Shown here piece by piece: positions 38,930-46,789 of a DNA stretch of 64,000 nucleotides. The notes beneath the pieces were generated by a model. The model saw only the letters and a list, made by a program, of their open reading frames with translations. It had not been told where the DNA came from and made no database searches. Every line of letters begins with the position of its first letter. Within the stretch, counting starts at the first letter, position 1. The stretch is from Actinospica acidithermotolerans (GTDB taxonomy: Bacteria > Actinomycetota > Actinomycetes > Streptomycetales > Catenulisporaceae). The position numbers were made by a program, and so were the translations under genes. The DNA is taken from NCBI RefSeq assembly GCF_018139625.1, contig NZ_JAGSOH010000015.1:23292-87291 (forward strand), read 5' to 3'.

Positions 38930-39679
38930 ATGAGCATCGGCGTGGAAGTGATACCGGACCCGGAGCCGCTCAGCGATCCGGAGCGAATCTACCTGGAGCT
39001 GGTCGGCCCGGAGCGGGCGCTGCGGATCGACGGCGTGATGAACGCGCGCGACATCGGCGGCCTGATCGGCGAGCGCGGCCCGGTGCGCGCCGGCCGGCTC
39101 CTGCGCTCGGCCCGGCTGCAGCATCTCTCGCCGCAGGGCGGCGCGACGCTGACCGGCCTCGACCTGCGCACGGTGATCGACCTGCGCACCCCGCGCGAGC
39201 GCGTGGAGTACCCGAACGACCTGACCGGGCTCGACGGCGTCACCGAGATCCGCGTCGAACTGCTCGAGACGCTGGACGACGTGGACGCGCTCCCCGGCAA
39301 CGCGCAGCGCGAGCTGTACCGGTACCTCGTGGACACCTGCGGCGCGGGCATCGTCGCCGTGCTCGAACACCTCGCGAAGCCGGACGCGCTGCCCGCTCTC
39401 GTGCACTGCCACGTCGGCAAGGACCGCACCGGGCTGACCGTCGCACTGCTGCTGGAGCTGCTCGGCGTGCCGCGCGATGTCATCGCGGCCGACTACGTCA
39501 TGAGCAACGCGGGGCTCGGCGCGATCCGGCACAACGACGTGCAGGCCGAGGTGCTCGTCTGGACGCTCGCCGGGCTCGACGAGCGCTTCGGCGGGCCGCA
39601 GGCCTACCTGGCCGCGCACGGCCTGCGCGACGAGACGGTCGACGCGCTGCGCGCGGCCTTCCTCGACTCGTCCGCCTGA
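38930..39679 (+). CDS. Tyrosine/dual-specificity protein phosphatase (Y_phosphatase3 family)
   Basis: 249 residues. The catalytic P-loop is HCHVGKDRTG (Cys-x5-Arg, about residue 155). The upstream segment MNARDIGGLIGERGPVRAGRLLRSARLQHL is the usual opening of the PtpB-like family, and RTVIDLRTPRERVEYP carries the conserved Asp-Leu-Arg. It removes phosphate from tyrosine or related substrates. The gene stands alone. No signal peptide is seen, so it is probably cytoplasmic. Confidence 0.92.
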   Translation: MSIGVEVIPDPEPLSDPERIYLELVGPERALRIDGVMNARDIGGLIGERGPVRAGRLLRSARLQHLSPQGGATLTGLDLRTVIDLRTPRERVEYPNDLTGLDGVTEIRVELLETLDDVDALPGNAQRELYRYLVDTCGAGIVAVLEHLAKPDALPALVHCHVGKDRTGLTVALLLELLGVPRDVIAADYVMSNAGLGAIRHNDVQAEVLVWTLAGLDERFGGPQAYLAAHGLRDETVDALRAAFLDSSA

Positions 39680-39721
39680 TCCCGCTCCCGATCCCGCGCT
39701 CCCGATCCAAGGCGCCGGCGA

Positions 39722-40369
39722 TCAGTCCTTGCGGCCGCTGAACGCCAGCGCCGTGCCGAGGCCGATCATCGCGAGACCGCCCGCGCCGCCGACCAGTTCG
39801 AGGCGGCGCGGGGACTTGGCGAACCAGTCGCGCGCCGTCCCGGCGACGAAGCCCCACGCGCTGTCGGAGACGAGGGCGATGCTGGAGAAGATCAGCGCCA
39901 GCAGCGCCATCTGCACCGGCACGTAGCCCGCCTGGCGGTTGACGAACTGCGGCAGGATCGCGCCGAAGAACACGATCGCCTTCGGATTCGCGAAACCGAC
40001 CACGAAGCCGTCGCGGATCGTGCGCAGCGCCGAGATCCCCTCCGGCGCGCCCACCGTGGCGTCCATCGCGTCGCGCAGCTTGTACCGCTGCCGGAAGGCG
40101 GTGATCCCCAGGTAGACGAGGTACGCGGCGCCGGCGAGCTTCAGCGCCGTGAAGACGAGGATCGACTGCTCGACGAGCGCGCCGAGGCCGATCGCGACCA
40201 GCAGTGCCTGCACGTACACGCCGGAGGTGTTCCCGACGACGGTGATGACGGCCGTGCGCCGTCCGTACGTCAGGGCCCTGCTGATGGTGAACAGCACGCT
40301 CGGGCCCGGTATCACGATGATGACGAAGGCGAAGGCCGCGAACGTGAGCAGCCGGTCGGGCGAGACCAT
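39722..40369 (-). CDS. LysE/RhtB-family amino-acid exporter
   Basis: 215 residues with six membrane helices. Family hallmarks are FVIIVIPGPSVLFTISRALTYGRR near the N-terminus and GFANPKAIVFFGAILPQFV in the middle. The ATG abuts the stop codon of the upstream gene with no gap, so the pair is co-translated. It exports a small amino acid or derivative. The substrate is not readable from the sequence. Confidence 0.92.
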   Translation of the reverse strand: MVSPDRLLTFAAFAFVIIVIPGPSVLFTISRALTYGRRTAVITVVGNTSGVYVQALLVAIGLGALVEQSILVFTALKLAGAAYLVYLGITAFRQRYKLRDAMDATVGAPEGISALRTIRDGFVVGFANPKAIVFFGAILPQFVNRQAGYVPVQMALLALIFSSIALVSDSAWGFVAGTARDWFAKSPRRLELVGGAGGLAMIGLGTALAFSGRKD

Positions 40370-41176
40370 CTACTGCGTCCCCCGCTTCCTGATCTCGGCG
40401 AATTGGGCCGCCAGCTTGGGATCGCCGGTCGAGCGCACGACGCGGTCATCCATTCGGCCCCACAGCCACAACAGCATCTCACCCGGCTCGCCGCTGATCC
40501 GCGCCGCCTCGTTCCGCACGTAGGCGGACTCGTCCGGCACCAGGAACTCCCCGACCGAGACGCCCTCCGGCTTGGCGGTGACGGTCCACGCGCGGTGTCC
40601 CGCCGCGATCGCGACCGGCCGCGGATCGGCGTCGGCCAGCGCCTCGGCGTAGTGGTCCGGCCAGACCTCGCTCATGAAGGCGAGGAACAAGGTCAGGAAC
40701 TCGTCGACGCCGTCCTGCGCGATGTCCTCCGGGATCGGCGCGAGCTCGAGCCCCGCGACCAGCTCCGCGTCCACCCGGTGCACCGCCGACTCGTGGCACA
40801 TCCGGCGGATCCAGAAGCCCACCGTCTGATCGGGGCCGTACCAGGTGGCCGCCGCGTCCCCGTGCCGGTGCGCCTCGAAGGTCTCGATCAGCGCCGCGTA
40901 CGCCTCGTCCAGGGCGACGAGCGGGCTCGGGTCGAGGCCCGGCGGCGGCCAGTCCTCCGGCAGCGCGCCCTCCCGGATCGCCAGCACCTTGTGCAGGTAC
41001 GTGTGCGCGACGTGCAGCGCGAGATCGGCCGCCGTCCACGCCGGGCAGGACGGTACCCGCTCCGCCGGATCGGCCACCGTGAGCGCCGCGCGCAGCAGTC
41101 GGAACTCGTGTTCGAGATGGCCGCGCAGGCGTGCGAAATAGGCGTCCTTGTCCCGCTTGGTCTTCACCGTCTGCAT
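40370..41176 (-). CDS. Maleylpyruvate isomerase-family (mycothiol-dependent DinB-like) protein
   Basis: 268 residues from the ATG at 41176. The N-terminal DinB/MDMPI helical-bundle domain shows CPAWTAADLALHVAHTYLHKVL and HESAVHRVDAELV, where the conserved histidines would bind a divalent metal. A C-terminal SCP2-like domain follows (WTVTAKPEGVSVGEF, GEPGEMLLWLWGR). Family members use mycothiol, the actinobacterial thiol. The gene is divergent from the cysteine operon, with its start only 58 bp from the leader ATG, and is coupled to the LysE exporter. Confidence 0.88.
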   Translation of the reverse strand: MQTVKTKRDKDAYFARLRGHLEHEFRLLRAALTVADPAERVPSCPAWTAADLALHVAHTYLHKVLAIREGALPEDWPPPGLDPSPLVALDEAYAALIETFEAHRHGDAAATWYGPDQTVGFWIRRMCHESAVHRVDAELVAGLELAPIPEDIAQDGVDEFLTLFLAFMSEVWPDHYAEALADADPRPVAIAAGHRAWTVTAKPEGVSVGEFLVPDESAYVRNEAARISGEPGEMLLWLWGRMDDRVVRSTGDPKLAAQFAEIRKRGTQ

Positions 41177-41221
41177 ACAGTCCAGTGAAACAGAGGGCAC
41201 CGACGGAGACGAGGAAACGGC

Positions 41222-41227
41222 TATACT
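41222..41227 (+). promoter_or_regulatory. -10 element of the cysteine operon promoter, leaderless
   Basis: TATACT, nearly perfect TATAAT, ends 7 nt before the leader-peptide ATG at 41235, so the transcript should start at or within a base of the start codon. No clear -35 hexamer is visible at 16-18 bp upstream. Confidence 0.7.
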
Positions 41228-41234
41228 CGCCGAC

Positions 41235-41327
41235 ATGACCCCGGCAGGCATCAGGCTCGTACGCCGCACGCACCTGGACACGGTGCGTTTCGTCGGCTGC
41301 CTGTGTTGCGCCCCGTCCGCCCGCTGA
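41235..41327 (+). CDS. 30-residue Cys-rich leader peptide, candidate cysteine-responsive attenuator
   Basis: The reading frame ATG 41235 to TGA 41327 encodes MTPAGIRLVRRTH and ends VGCLCCAPSAR, with three Cys codons in four positions (TGC CTG TGT TGC). The Arg-rich RLVRRTHLD segment followed by a cysteine patch matches the short actinobacterial leader peptides found ahead of sulfur genes. In mycobacteria, leaderless poly-Cys short reading frames are reported to attenuate downstream cysteine genes. Here the gap of 79 bp to cysteine dioxygenase contains a small stem AGCCC(41354-41358)/GGGCT(41366-41370) followed by TTCGT. The regulatory role is inferred from position and composition. Confidence 0.8.
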   Translation: MTPAGIRLVRRTHLDTVRFVGCLCCAPSAR

Positions 41328-41406
41328 ACCACCTTTCTCCGCGGCGAGCCTCCAGCCCTTCTCACGGGCTTTCGTCCGCGTTCTTCCACTCCCCCGGACG
41401 GGTCAC

Positions 41407-41922
41407 ATGTCTTCACAGGTTTCCATCAAGAACGCTCCCGCGCTCGGCGAGCTGCTCGATTTCGCCCGCGCCGCCGCCGCCGACACGGCGTTGCACGACC
41501 GACTCGGCACCCTCCCCGACGAGCGCACCTGGATCTCGCTGGCCGGCCCCGGCGGCAGCGAGGCCTGGCTGATCGGCTGGCCCCCGGGCGCGGAGACCGG
41601 CTGGCACGACCACGGTGGCTCGCGCGGCGCCTTCGTCACCGCGCGCGGCACGCTGCGCGAGTCCTCCATCGCGATCCCGCTGCCGACCGCGGGCTGGCGC
41701 AGCCTGGAGCTGCTGCCGGACGTGGACCGGGAGCTCGACCTGCCGGCCGGGGCCGGCCGCGGCTTCGGCCCGCACCACGTCCACCAGGTGGTGAACCCGA
41801 GCGCCGAGCAGCATGCGATCTCCGTACACGTTTATTACCCGCCGTTGCCGCTGATTCGCAGATACAGTCGGCGCGGACGGGTACTGGGGCTGGAAACCGT
41901 CGAACTGCCCGGGCAGTGGTGA
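41407..41922 (+). CDS. Cysteine dioxygenase (cupin)
   Basis: 171 residues. It oxidises L-cysteine to cysteine sulfinate with a non-heme Fe(II). The cupin motif 1 has WHDHGGSRGAF (His67 and His69) and motif 2 has GPHHVHQVVN (His in 123-126), together giving the three-His iron site. The C-terminal region HVYYPPLPLIRRY is typical of bacterial cysteine dioxygenases. The gene follows the Cys-rich leader and overlaps the rhodanese gene, so cysteine level, cysteine oxidation and sulfur transfer are linked in one operon. Confidence 0.93.
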   Translation: MSSQVSIKNAPALGELLDFARAAAADTALHDRLGTLPDERTWISLAGPGGSEAWLIGWPPGAETGWHDHGGSRGAFVTARGTLRESSIAIPLPTAGWRSLELLPDVDRELDLPAGAGRGFGPHHVHQVVNPSAEQHAISVHVYYPPLPLIRRYSRRGRVLGLETVELPGQW

Positions 41923-42380
41923 GCGCCATGGGGACGGACGGGTACGTGGGCGAGGACACGGGCGAGGGGAGGAACCCGCAGGTGCGCGGCATCGACGCGA
42001 TTCTGTCGGAGGCCAGGGGCAGACTGAGCAGGGTGAACCCCGAGGAGGCGTACGCCCGGCAGCGCGCCGGCGCGCTGCTGGTCGACATCCGGTACGAGGC
42101 GCTGCGGCGGCGGGACGGCACCGTCCCTGGTGCGCTGCTCGTCGAGCGCAACGAGCTGGAGTGGCGGCTCGATCCGCTCTGCGCTCACCGGCTGCCGCAG
42201 GCCGAGCACCACGACCTCGACGTGCTTGTTCTGTGCAACGAGGGGTATGCCTCCTCCCTGGCCGCCCTCAGCCTGCACGAGCTGGGGCTGCGTCGGGCCA
42301 CCGACGTGATCGGCGGGTTCCAGGCCTGGGCCGCCGCCGGTCTGCCGGTGCGAAGACCCCTGAACGAGGAGAATTCTTGA
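41919..42380 (+). CDS. Rhodanese-like sulfurtransferase
   Basis: 153 residues from a GTG overlapping the dioxygenase stop (GTGA). An ATG 9 bp later is also possible. One rhodanese domain is present with LLVDIRYEALRRRDGTVPGALLVERNELEWRLDP (in parts), and the active-site loop is LCNEGYASSLAAL, whose Cys carries the persulfide. The ending ATDVIGGFQAWAAAGLPV is typical. This actinobacterial type is often next to cysteine dioxygenase, suggesting handling of sulfite or sulfane sulfur from cysteine breakdown. Confidence 0.92.
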   Translation: MSAMGTDGYVGEDTGEGRNPQVRGIDAILSEARGRLSRVNPEEAYARQRAGALLVDIRYEALRRRDGTVPGALLVERNELEWRLDPLCAHRLPQAEHHDLDVLVLCNEGYASSLAALSLHELGLRRATDVIGGFQAWAAAGLPVRRPLNEENS

Positions 42381-43465
42381 TCACCTTCGAGAACGTCTCG
42401 AAGAGATACCCGGACGGCACCGAGGCCGTCGCCGGCCTGAGCCTCGAGGCGCCCGACGCGGCCATCACCGTGCTCGTCGGGCCGTCCGGCTGCGGCAAGA
42501 CGACCACGCTGCGGATGACGAACCGGCTGGTCGAGCCGAGCGGCGGCCGGATCCTGGTCGACGGCGCGGACATCCGCGAGCGGCCCGTCGCGCAGCTGCG
42601 CCGCGGCATCGGCTACGTCATCCAGCACGCGGGCCTTTTCCCGCACCGCACGGTCGCGGAGAACATCGCCACCGTGCCGCGGCTGCTCGGCAAGGACCGG
42701 CGCGCCGCGCGCAAGCGCTCGCTGGAGCTGATGGAGCTGGTCGGGCTCGAGACCGTCCTCGCCGACCGCTATCCGCACCAGCTCTCCGGCGGCCAGCAGC
42801 AGCGCGTGGGCGTGGCCAGGGCGCTGGCCGCCGACCCGGCGATCCTGCTGATGGACGAGCCGTTCTCGGCCGTGGACCCGATCGTGCGCAAGAGCCTGCA
42901 GGAGCAGTTCCTGCAGATCCAGGCCGAGGTCGGCAAGACGATCCTGTTCGTGACGCACGACATCGACGAGGCCATCCGGATCGGCGACCGGATCGCCGTG
43001 CTGCGCGAGGGCGGCCATCTGGCCCAGTTCGCCGCGCCGCGCGAGCTGCTGGAGAAGCCGGCCGACGCGTTCGTCGAGCAGTTCCTCGGCCTCGACCGCG
43101 GCGTGCGCCGGCTCACCTTCATCTCCAGCAACGGCCTGAACCTGCGCACGGACGCGCTGGTCAAGCGGGGCGTCGAGCCGGAGGCCGGCCAACTCGAGCT
43201 GCCCTGGCTGCTGCTCGTGGACGAGGCGGGCGCGCCGCTCGGCTGGATCGAGCCGCGCCGCCCGGGCGCCGCGCCGATCCCGATCGGCCATCCCTTCCGC
43301 GCGAAGGACGACTCGCTGCGCGCCGCGCTGGACGCCGCGGTGCTCTGCCCGACCGGCTGGGCCGTCGGCGTGGACGAGGCGGGCCGGGCGGTCGGCGTGG
43401 TCAGCCAGGAGGAGATCGCCGCCGCCATCCGCGAGGCGCACCGCGCCTCGCTGGAGGCCGTCTGA
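42377..43465 (+). CDS. OpuC/ProV-like ABC importer ATPase with C-terminal CBS-like region
   Basis: 362 residues from a TTG at 42377 (ITFENVSKRYPDG) with GAGGAG upstream, overlapping the rhodanese stop. Walker A is GPSGCGKTTTLR, the signature LSGGQQQRVGVARAL and Walker B ILLMDEPFSAVD. From about residue 245 a regulatory tail follows (LLLVDEAGAPLGWIEP, AVGVVSQEEIAAAI), resembling CBS domains that sense ionic strength in osmolyte importers. The family imports quaternary amines such as glycine betaine, choline or ergothioneine. Confidence 0.92.
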   Translation: MITFENVSKRYPDGTEAVAGLSLEAPDAAITVLVGPSGCGKTTTLRMTNRLVEPSGGRILVDGADIRERPVAQLRRGIGYVIQHAGLFPHRTVAENIATVPRLLGKDRRAARKRSLELMELVGLETVLADRYPHQLSGGQQQRVGVARALAADPAILLMDEPFSAVDPIVRKSLQEQFLQIQAEVGKTILFVTHDIDEAIRIGDRIAVLREGGHLAQFAAPRELLEKPADAFVEQFLGLDRGVRRLTFISSNGLNLRTDALVKRGVEPEAGQLELPWLLLVDEAGAPLGWIEPRRPGAAPIPIGHPFRAKDDSLRAALDAAVLCPTGWAVGVDEAGRAVGVVSQEEIAAAIREAHRASLEAV

Positions 43466-44130
43466 TGAGCGCGCTGGCGACGAGCGTGTTCGACATGCCG
43501 AGCTACGTCCAATCGAGCTACGTGGGCCTGATCCTCACTCAGTTGGAGGTATCGCTCGGGGCGACCCTGGCCGGCCTGGCGATCGCGCTGCCGATCGGCC
43601 AGTTCTGCTCCCGGCTGCCCCGGCTCTACCCGCCGACCCTGGGCCTGGTCACGCTCATCTACTCGATCCCGTCGATCGCGCTGTTCGTGCTGCTGATCGA
43701 CTACACCGGCGAGTCCGAGACCACGGTCTTCATCCCGCTGACCCTCTACACCCTCGCGATCCTCGTCCCCGGCGTGGTCGACGGGATCCGCTCGGTGCCG
43801 CGCGACGTGCTCGACGCCGCCGACGGGATGGGCTACGGCCGCGCCCGCCGCTACCTCGCCGTCGAGCTGCCGATCGCGCTGCCCACGCTGATGGCCGCGG
43901 TCCGGGTCGCCGCCGTCTCCTCGCTGAGCCTGATGAGCATCGGCGCGACCATCGGCAACTACGGCGGCATCGGCGACCTGTTCCTGCTCGGCCTGCGCTT
44001 CTTCGACAATAGGCTGATCTGGGTGGGGCTGATCACCCTGCTGGTGCTGTCCGTGCTCTGCGACATCGCGCTGCGCCTCGTGCAGCGGCTGCTCACGCCG
44101 TGGGCCCGCTCCCTGCGGAGTATCGGATGA
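43465..44130 (+). CDS. OpuC-type ABC importer permease 1
   Basis: 221 residues, with the ATG overlapping the ATPase stop (ATGA). Five or six membrane helices and the BPD coupling motif in DVLDAADGMGYGRARRYLAVELPIALP (in parts), which contacts the ATPase. NYGGIGDLFLLGL is the usual OpuB/OpuC ending. Works with the second permease and the lipoprotein downstream. Confidence 0.93.
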   Translation: MSALATSVFDMPSYVQSSYVGLILTQLEVSLGATLAGLAIALPIGQFCSRLPRLYPPTLGLVTLIYSIPSIALFVLLIDYTGESETTVFIPLTLYTLAILVPGVVDGIRSVPRDVLDAADGMGYGRARRYLAVELPIALPTLMAAVRVAAVSSLSLMSIGATIGNYGGIGDLFLLGLRFFDNRLIWVGLITLLVLSVLCDIALRLVQRLLTPWARSLRSIG

Positions 44131-44792
44131 ACCTCTTCGACTACCTGCGCCGGTTCTTCTCGGACCCGGCCTACCACTCGGGCTACAACTCGATCTGGAC
44201 CCGGCTCGTCGAGCACTGCGAGTACTCGCTCTACGCGCTGCTCATCGCGGCCGTGATCGCGCTCCCGCTGGCGATCCTGTCCGGGCACGCCAACCGCGGC
44301 GACGGGACGGTCTCGGCGGTCGCCGTCGTCGGCCGCGCGATGCCCAGCCTCGGCCTGCTGGTGCTGCTGGCCGCCGAGCTCGGGCTCAGCCTCTCGGTGA
44401 CGATGATCCCGCTGGTGCTGCTCGGCATCCCGCCGATCCTGCTCTACACGCACGCGGGCGTGCGCGCCGTGGACCCGGCCGCGGTGGACGCGGCGCGCGG
44501 GCTCGGCATGACGCCCTGGCAGGTGGTGCGCCAGGTGGAGATCCCGGCCGCGCTGCCGCTGATCCTCGCCGGGCTGCGCGCCGCCGCCGTGCAGATCGTG
44601 GCCACGGCGACGCTGGCCGCGGTGGTCTCCTTCGGCGGCTTCGGCCGCTACATCATCGACGGCCTCTACCAGTACGACTACGCGCAGGTGGTCGGCGGCG
44701 CGGTGCTGGTGGCCGGGCTCAGCCTGGTCACGCTGCTGGTGTTCTGGCTGCTCGACCGCCTGCTCGTCTCCCCGGGGCTGCGCACCAGGTAG
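44127..44792 (+). CDS. OpuC-type ABC importer permease 2
   Basis: 221 residues from the ATG at 44127, overlapping the first permease stop by 4 bp. An N-terminal amphipathic stretch (MNLFDYLRRFFSDPAYHSG) precedes about six membrane helices. The coupling motif is AVDAARGLGMTPWQVVRQVEIPAALP, in parts. Having two different permeases is the OpuC/ProU-like arrangement. Confidence 0.93.
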   Translation: MNLFDYLRRFFSDPAYHSGYNSIWTRLVEHCEYSLYALLIAAVIALPLAILSGHANRGDGTVSAVAVVGRAMPSLGLLVLLAAELGLSLSVTMIPLVLLGIPPILLYTHAGVRAVDPAAVDAARGLGMTPWQVVRQVEIPAALPLILAGLRAAAVQIVATATLAAVVSFGGFGRYIIDGLYQYDYAQVVGGAVLVAGLSLVTLLVFWLLDRLLVSPGLRTR

Positions 44793-44851
44793 CCGCGGAG
44801 AGCACCCCCCAGATCCGGAAAGCTTCGCCCCACCCGCAAAGGAGCAACCCC

Positions 44852-45799
44852 GTGTCATCCAAGTCCTTCATCCGTTTCGCCGTACCGGCGGCGGCGATCC
44901 TGGCCGCGAGCGCGCTGGCAGGCTGCAGCAGTAGTACCTCCTCCTCGGGCAGCCCGCTCGCGCCGAAGACCTCGTCCGGCTCGGTCGTCGTCGGCTCGGA
45001 CAACTTCTCCGAGTCCGTCCTGCTGGCCGACATCTACGGGCAGGCGCTCGCCGCGAAGGGCGTCAAGGTCAGCTACAACCTCAACATCGGCAGCCGCGAG
45101 GTCACCTACAACCTGGTCAAGAGCGGTTCACTGACGCTCAAGCCGGAGTACAACGGCGCCCTGCTTTCCTACCTGAACAAGTCCGCGACGCAGACCTCGA
45201 CCAGCGAGGTGGACTCCGCGATCAGCGCCAAGCTGCCGTCGAACCTGGAGATCCTCAACCCCTCGAGCGCGCAGGACAACGACACCCTCACGCTCTCCAA
45301 GCAGGAGGCGTCCTCGCTCGGCCTGTCCTCGAGCGCGACGATCACCGGCTTCGTCGGCAAGCTCGGCGGCAAGTCGATCACCGTCGGCGGCTCGCCCGAG
45401 TTCCAGACCAGGACGCAGGGCCTGCTCGGCCTGGAGAACGTCTACGGCCTGAAGTCGTCGCAGGTCACGTACAAGACACTGGACGCCGGCGGCCCACTCA
45501 CCGAGAAGGCGCTGACCTCGGGCCAGGTGGACGCGGGCGACCTGTTCACCACGGACACCACCATCTCGCAGAACGGCCTGCTCACGCTGGTCGACGACAA
45601 GGACATCTTCGGCGTGCAGAACGTGCTGCCGCTGGTGAACAAGTCGGCGCTGAGCCAGGCCGACATCAGCGCGCTCGACGCCGTGGACGCCAAGCTGGAC
45701 AGCGCCACACTGCTGAAGCTGGACACCGAGGTCCAGGTGCAGAAGCAGGACCCGCTGACCGTCGCGAACGACTGGCTCAAGAGCGTGGGCCTGAGCTGA
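44852..45799 (+). CDS. Substrate-binding lipoprotein of the OpuC-like importer (OpuAC family)
   Basis: 315 residues from GTG 44852 with AAAGGAG upstream. The signal peptide ends in the lipobox LAGC (about residue 24), so the protein is anchored to the outer membrane face. The mature domain is a type F binding protein (VVVGSDNFSESVLLADIYGQAL, LKPEYNGALLSYL, SGQVDAGDLFTTD). The binding pocket usually uses aromatic residues to hold a quaternary amine. Few aromatics are seen at the classical places here, so the ligand may differ. Last gene of the cysteine-leader operon. Confidence 0.92.
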   Translation: MSSKSFIRFAVPAAAILAASALAGCSSSTSSSGSPLAPKTSSGSVVVGSDNFSESVLLADIYGQALAAKGVKVSYNLNIGSREVTYNLVKSGSLTLKPEYNGALLSYLNKSATQTSTSEVDSAISAKLPSNLEILNPSSAQDNDTLTLSKQEASSLGLSSSATITGFVGKLGGKSITVGGSPEFQTRTQGLLGLENVYGLKSSQVTYKTLDAGGPLTEKALTSGQVDAGDLFTTDTTISQNGLLTLVDDKDIFGVQNVLPLVNKSALSQADISALDAVDAKLDSATLLKLDTEVQVQKQDPLTVANDWLKSVGLS

Positions 45800-45800
45800 C

Positions 45801-45985
45801 GGCCTGAGCCGAGGGCCAGAGGTGACGGCCTGAACCGAAGGCCAGAGCTTGACGGTCTGAGCTGACGGCCTGAGCTGAGGGCCTGACCCGAAGGCCAGAG
45901 CTTGACGGCCTGACCCGAAGGCCAGAGCTTGACGGCCTGAACCGAAGGCCAGAGCTTGACGGTCTGAGCCGACGGCCAGAGCTGG
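45801..45985 (+). repeat. Array of imperfect 27-bp tandem repeats with small hairpins
   Basis: Three almost identical 27-bp units (45880-45906, 45907-45933, 45934-45960) plus degenerate or partial copies from 45801 to 45985. Each full unit contains a self-complementary core GGCCTgacccgaAGGCC or similar, so the RNA could form a row of short hairpins right after the lipoprotein stop codon. No spacers, so it is not a CRISPR. Confidence 0.85.
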
Positions 45986-46001
45986 TGCTCTGGTCTGGAG
46001 T

Positions 46002-46055
46002 GTCCGTCCGCCGTCCGGACCCCGTCGACTGGCGGGGCCCGGACGGCGGACGGAC
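46002..46055. terminator. Large perfect inverted repeat before the HdeD-like gene
   Basis: 17-bp perfect arms (gtccgtccgccgtccgg / ccggacggcggacggac) with an inner ccccg/cgggg stem make a hairpin of about 54 nt. It ends 9 bp before the next ATG and leaves no free ribosome site. It may terminate the importer operon, control translation of the next gene, or both. There is no U tract. Confidence 0.6.
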
Positions 46056-46064
46056 GCTTGATCC

Positions 46065-46715
46065 ATGACTGAACCCGGATCCGACACGCGCAGCGGCAAC
46101 GCCACCGGCCCCTCCGGCTCCCCCGGCTGGGGCGCGGGCGGGCAGCCGGGCGTCCCAGGGCCGATGCAGCAGCTCGCGCGCAGCGCCTGGCAGGCGGTTG
46201 CGCTGATCGGCCTGGCCGCCATCGTGCTGGGCGTCGTCGCGCTCGTCTGGCCGCACGCAACGCTGGCCGTCCTCGGCGTGCTTTTCGGCATCTACCTGCT
46301 GGTCAGCGGCATCATGCAGCTGGCCGCCGCGTTCGGCACGCACACCGAGACCTCGCTGCGCGTGCTCGCCTTCATCAGCGGCGCGATCTCCATCATGCTC
46401 GGCCTGTTCTGCTTCCGCGGCGCGCTGGAGTCGGTGCTGCTGCTGGCCATCTTCATCGGCATCAGCTGGATCTTCCGCGGTGTCTCCGTGCTGGCCGCCG
46501 CGGCCTCCGACCCACTCATGCCGGCCCGCGGCTGGCACATCTTCTCCGGCATCGTCGGGGTCGTGGCCGGAATCGTCGTGCTCGCCGAGCCGGAGAGCTC
46601 GATCTGGGTGCTGACGCTGTTCGCGGGCATCTGGCTGATCGTCACCGGCCTCGCCGAGATCGCGACCGCGCTGATGATCCGCTCCGAGGCCAAGAAGCTC
46701 CCGCGGAGCTACTAG
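46065..46715 (+). CDS. HdeD-family (DUF308) membrane protein
   Basis: 216 residues. A Gly/Pro/Ser-rich N-terminus of 40 residues is followed by six membrane helices arranged as three similar pairs (ALIGLAAIVLGVVALVWPHATL, FLFGIYLLVSG-like motifs repeated), which is the HdeD pattern. In E. coli HdeD is linked to acid resistance; in actinobacteria the function is unknown. No Shine-Dalgarno sequence is visible outside the hairpin that precedes the ATG. Confidence 0.88.
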   Translation: MTEPGSDTRSGNATGPSGSPGWGAGGQPGVPGPMQQLARSAWQAVALIGLAAIVLGVVALVWPHATLAVLGVLFGIYLLVSGIMQLAAAFGTHTETSLRVLAFISGAISIMLGLFCFRGALESVLLLAIFIGISWIFRGVSVLAAAASDPLMPARGWHIFSGIVGVVAGIVVLAEPESSIWVLTLFAGIWLIVTGLAEIATALMIRSEAKKLPRSY

Positions 46716-46789
46716 CCGCCCGCCGGCTCCCCCGAGCCCCCATCGGCATGCCACCCGCATGCCACCCGCGGGCCGCCCGCGGCCGCCCG

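Noticed and set aside
45801..45985. 27-bp repeats considered as a CRISPR array
   Set aside because: The units are directly adjacent with no unique spacers, and no cas genes are present.
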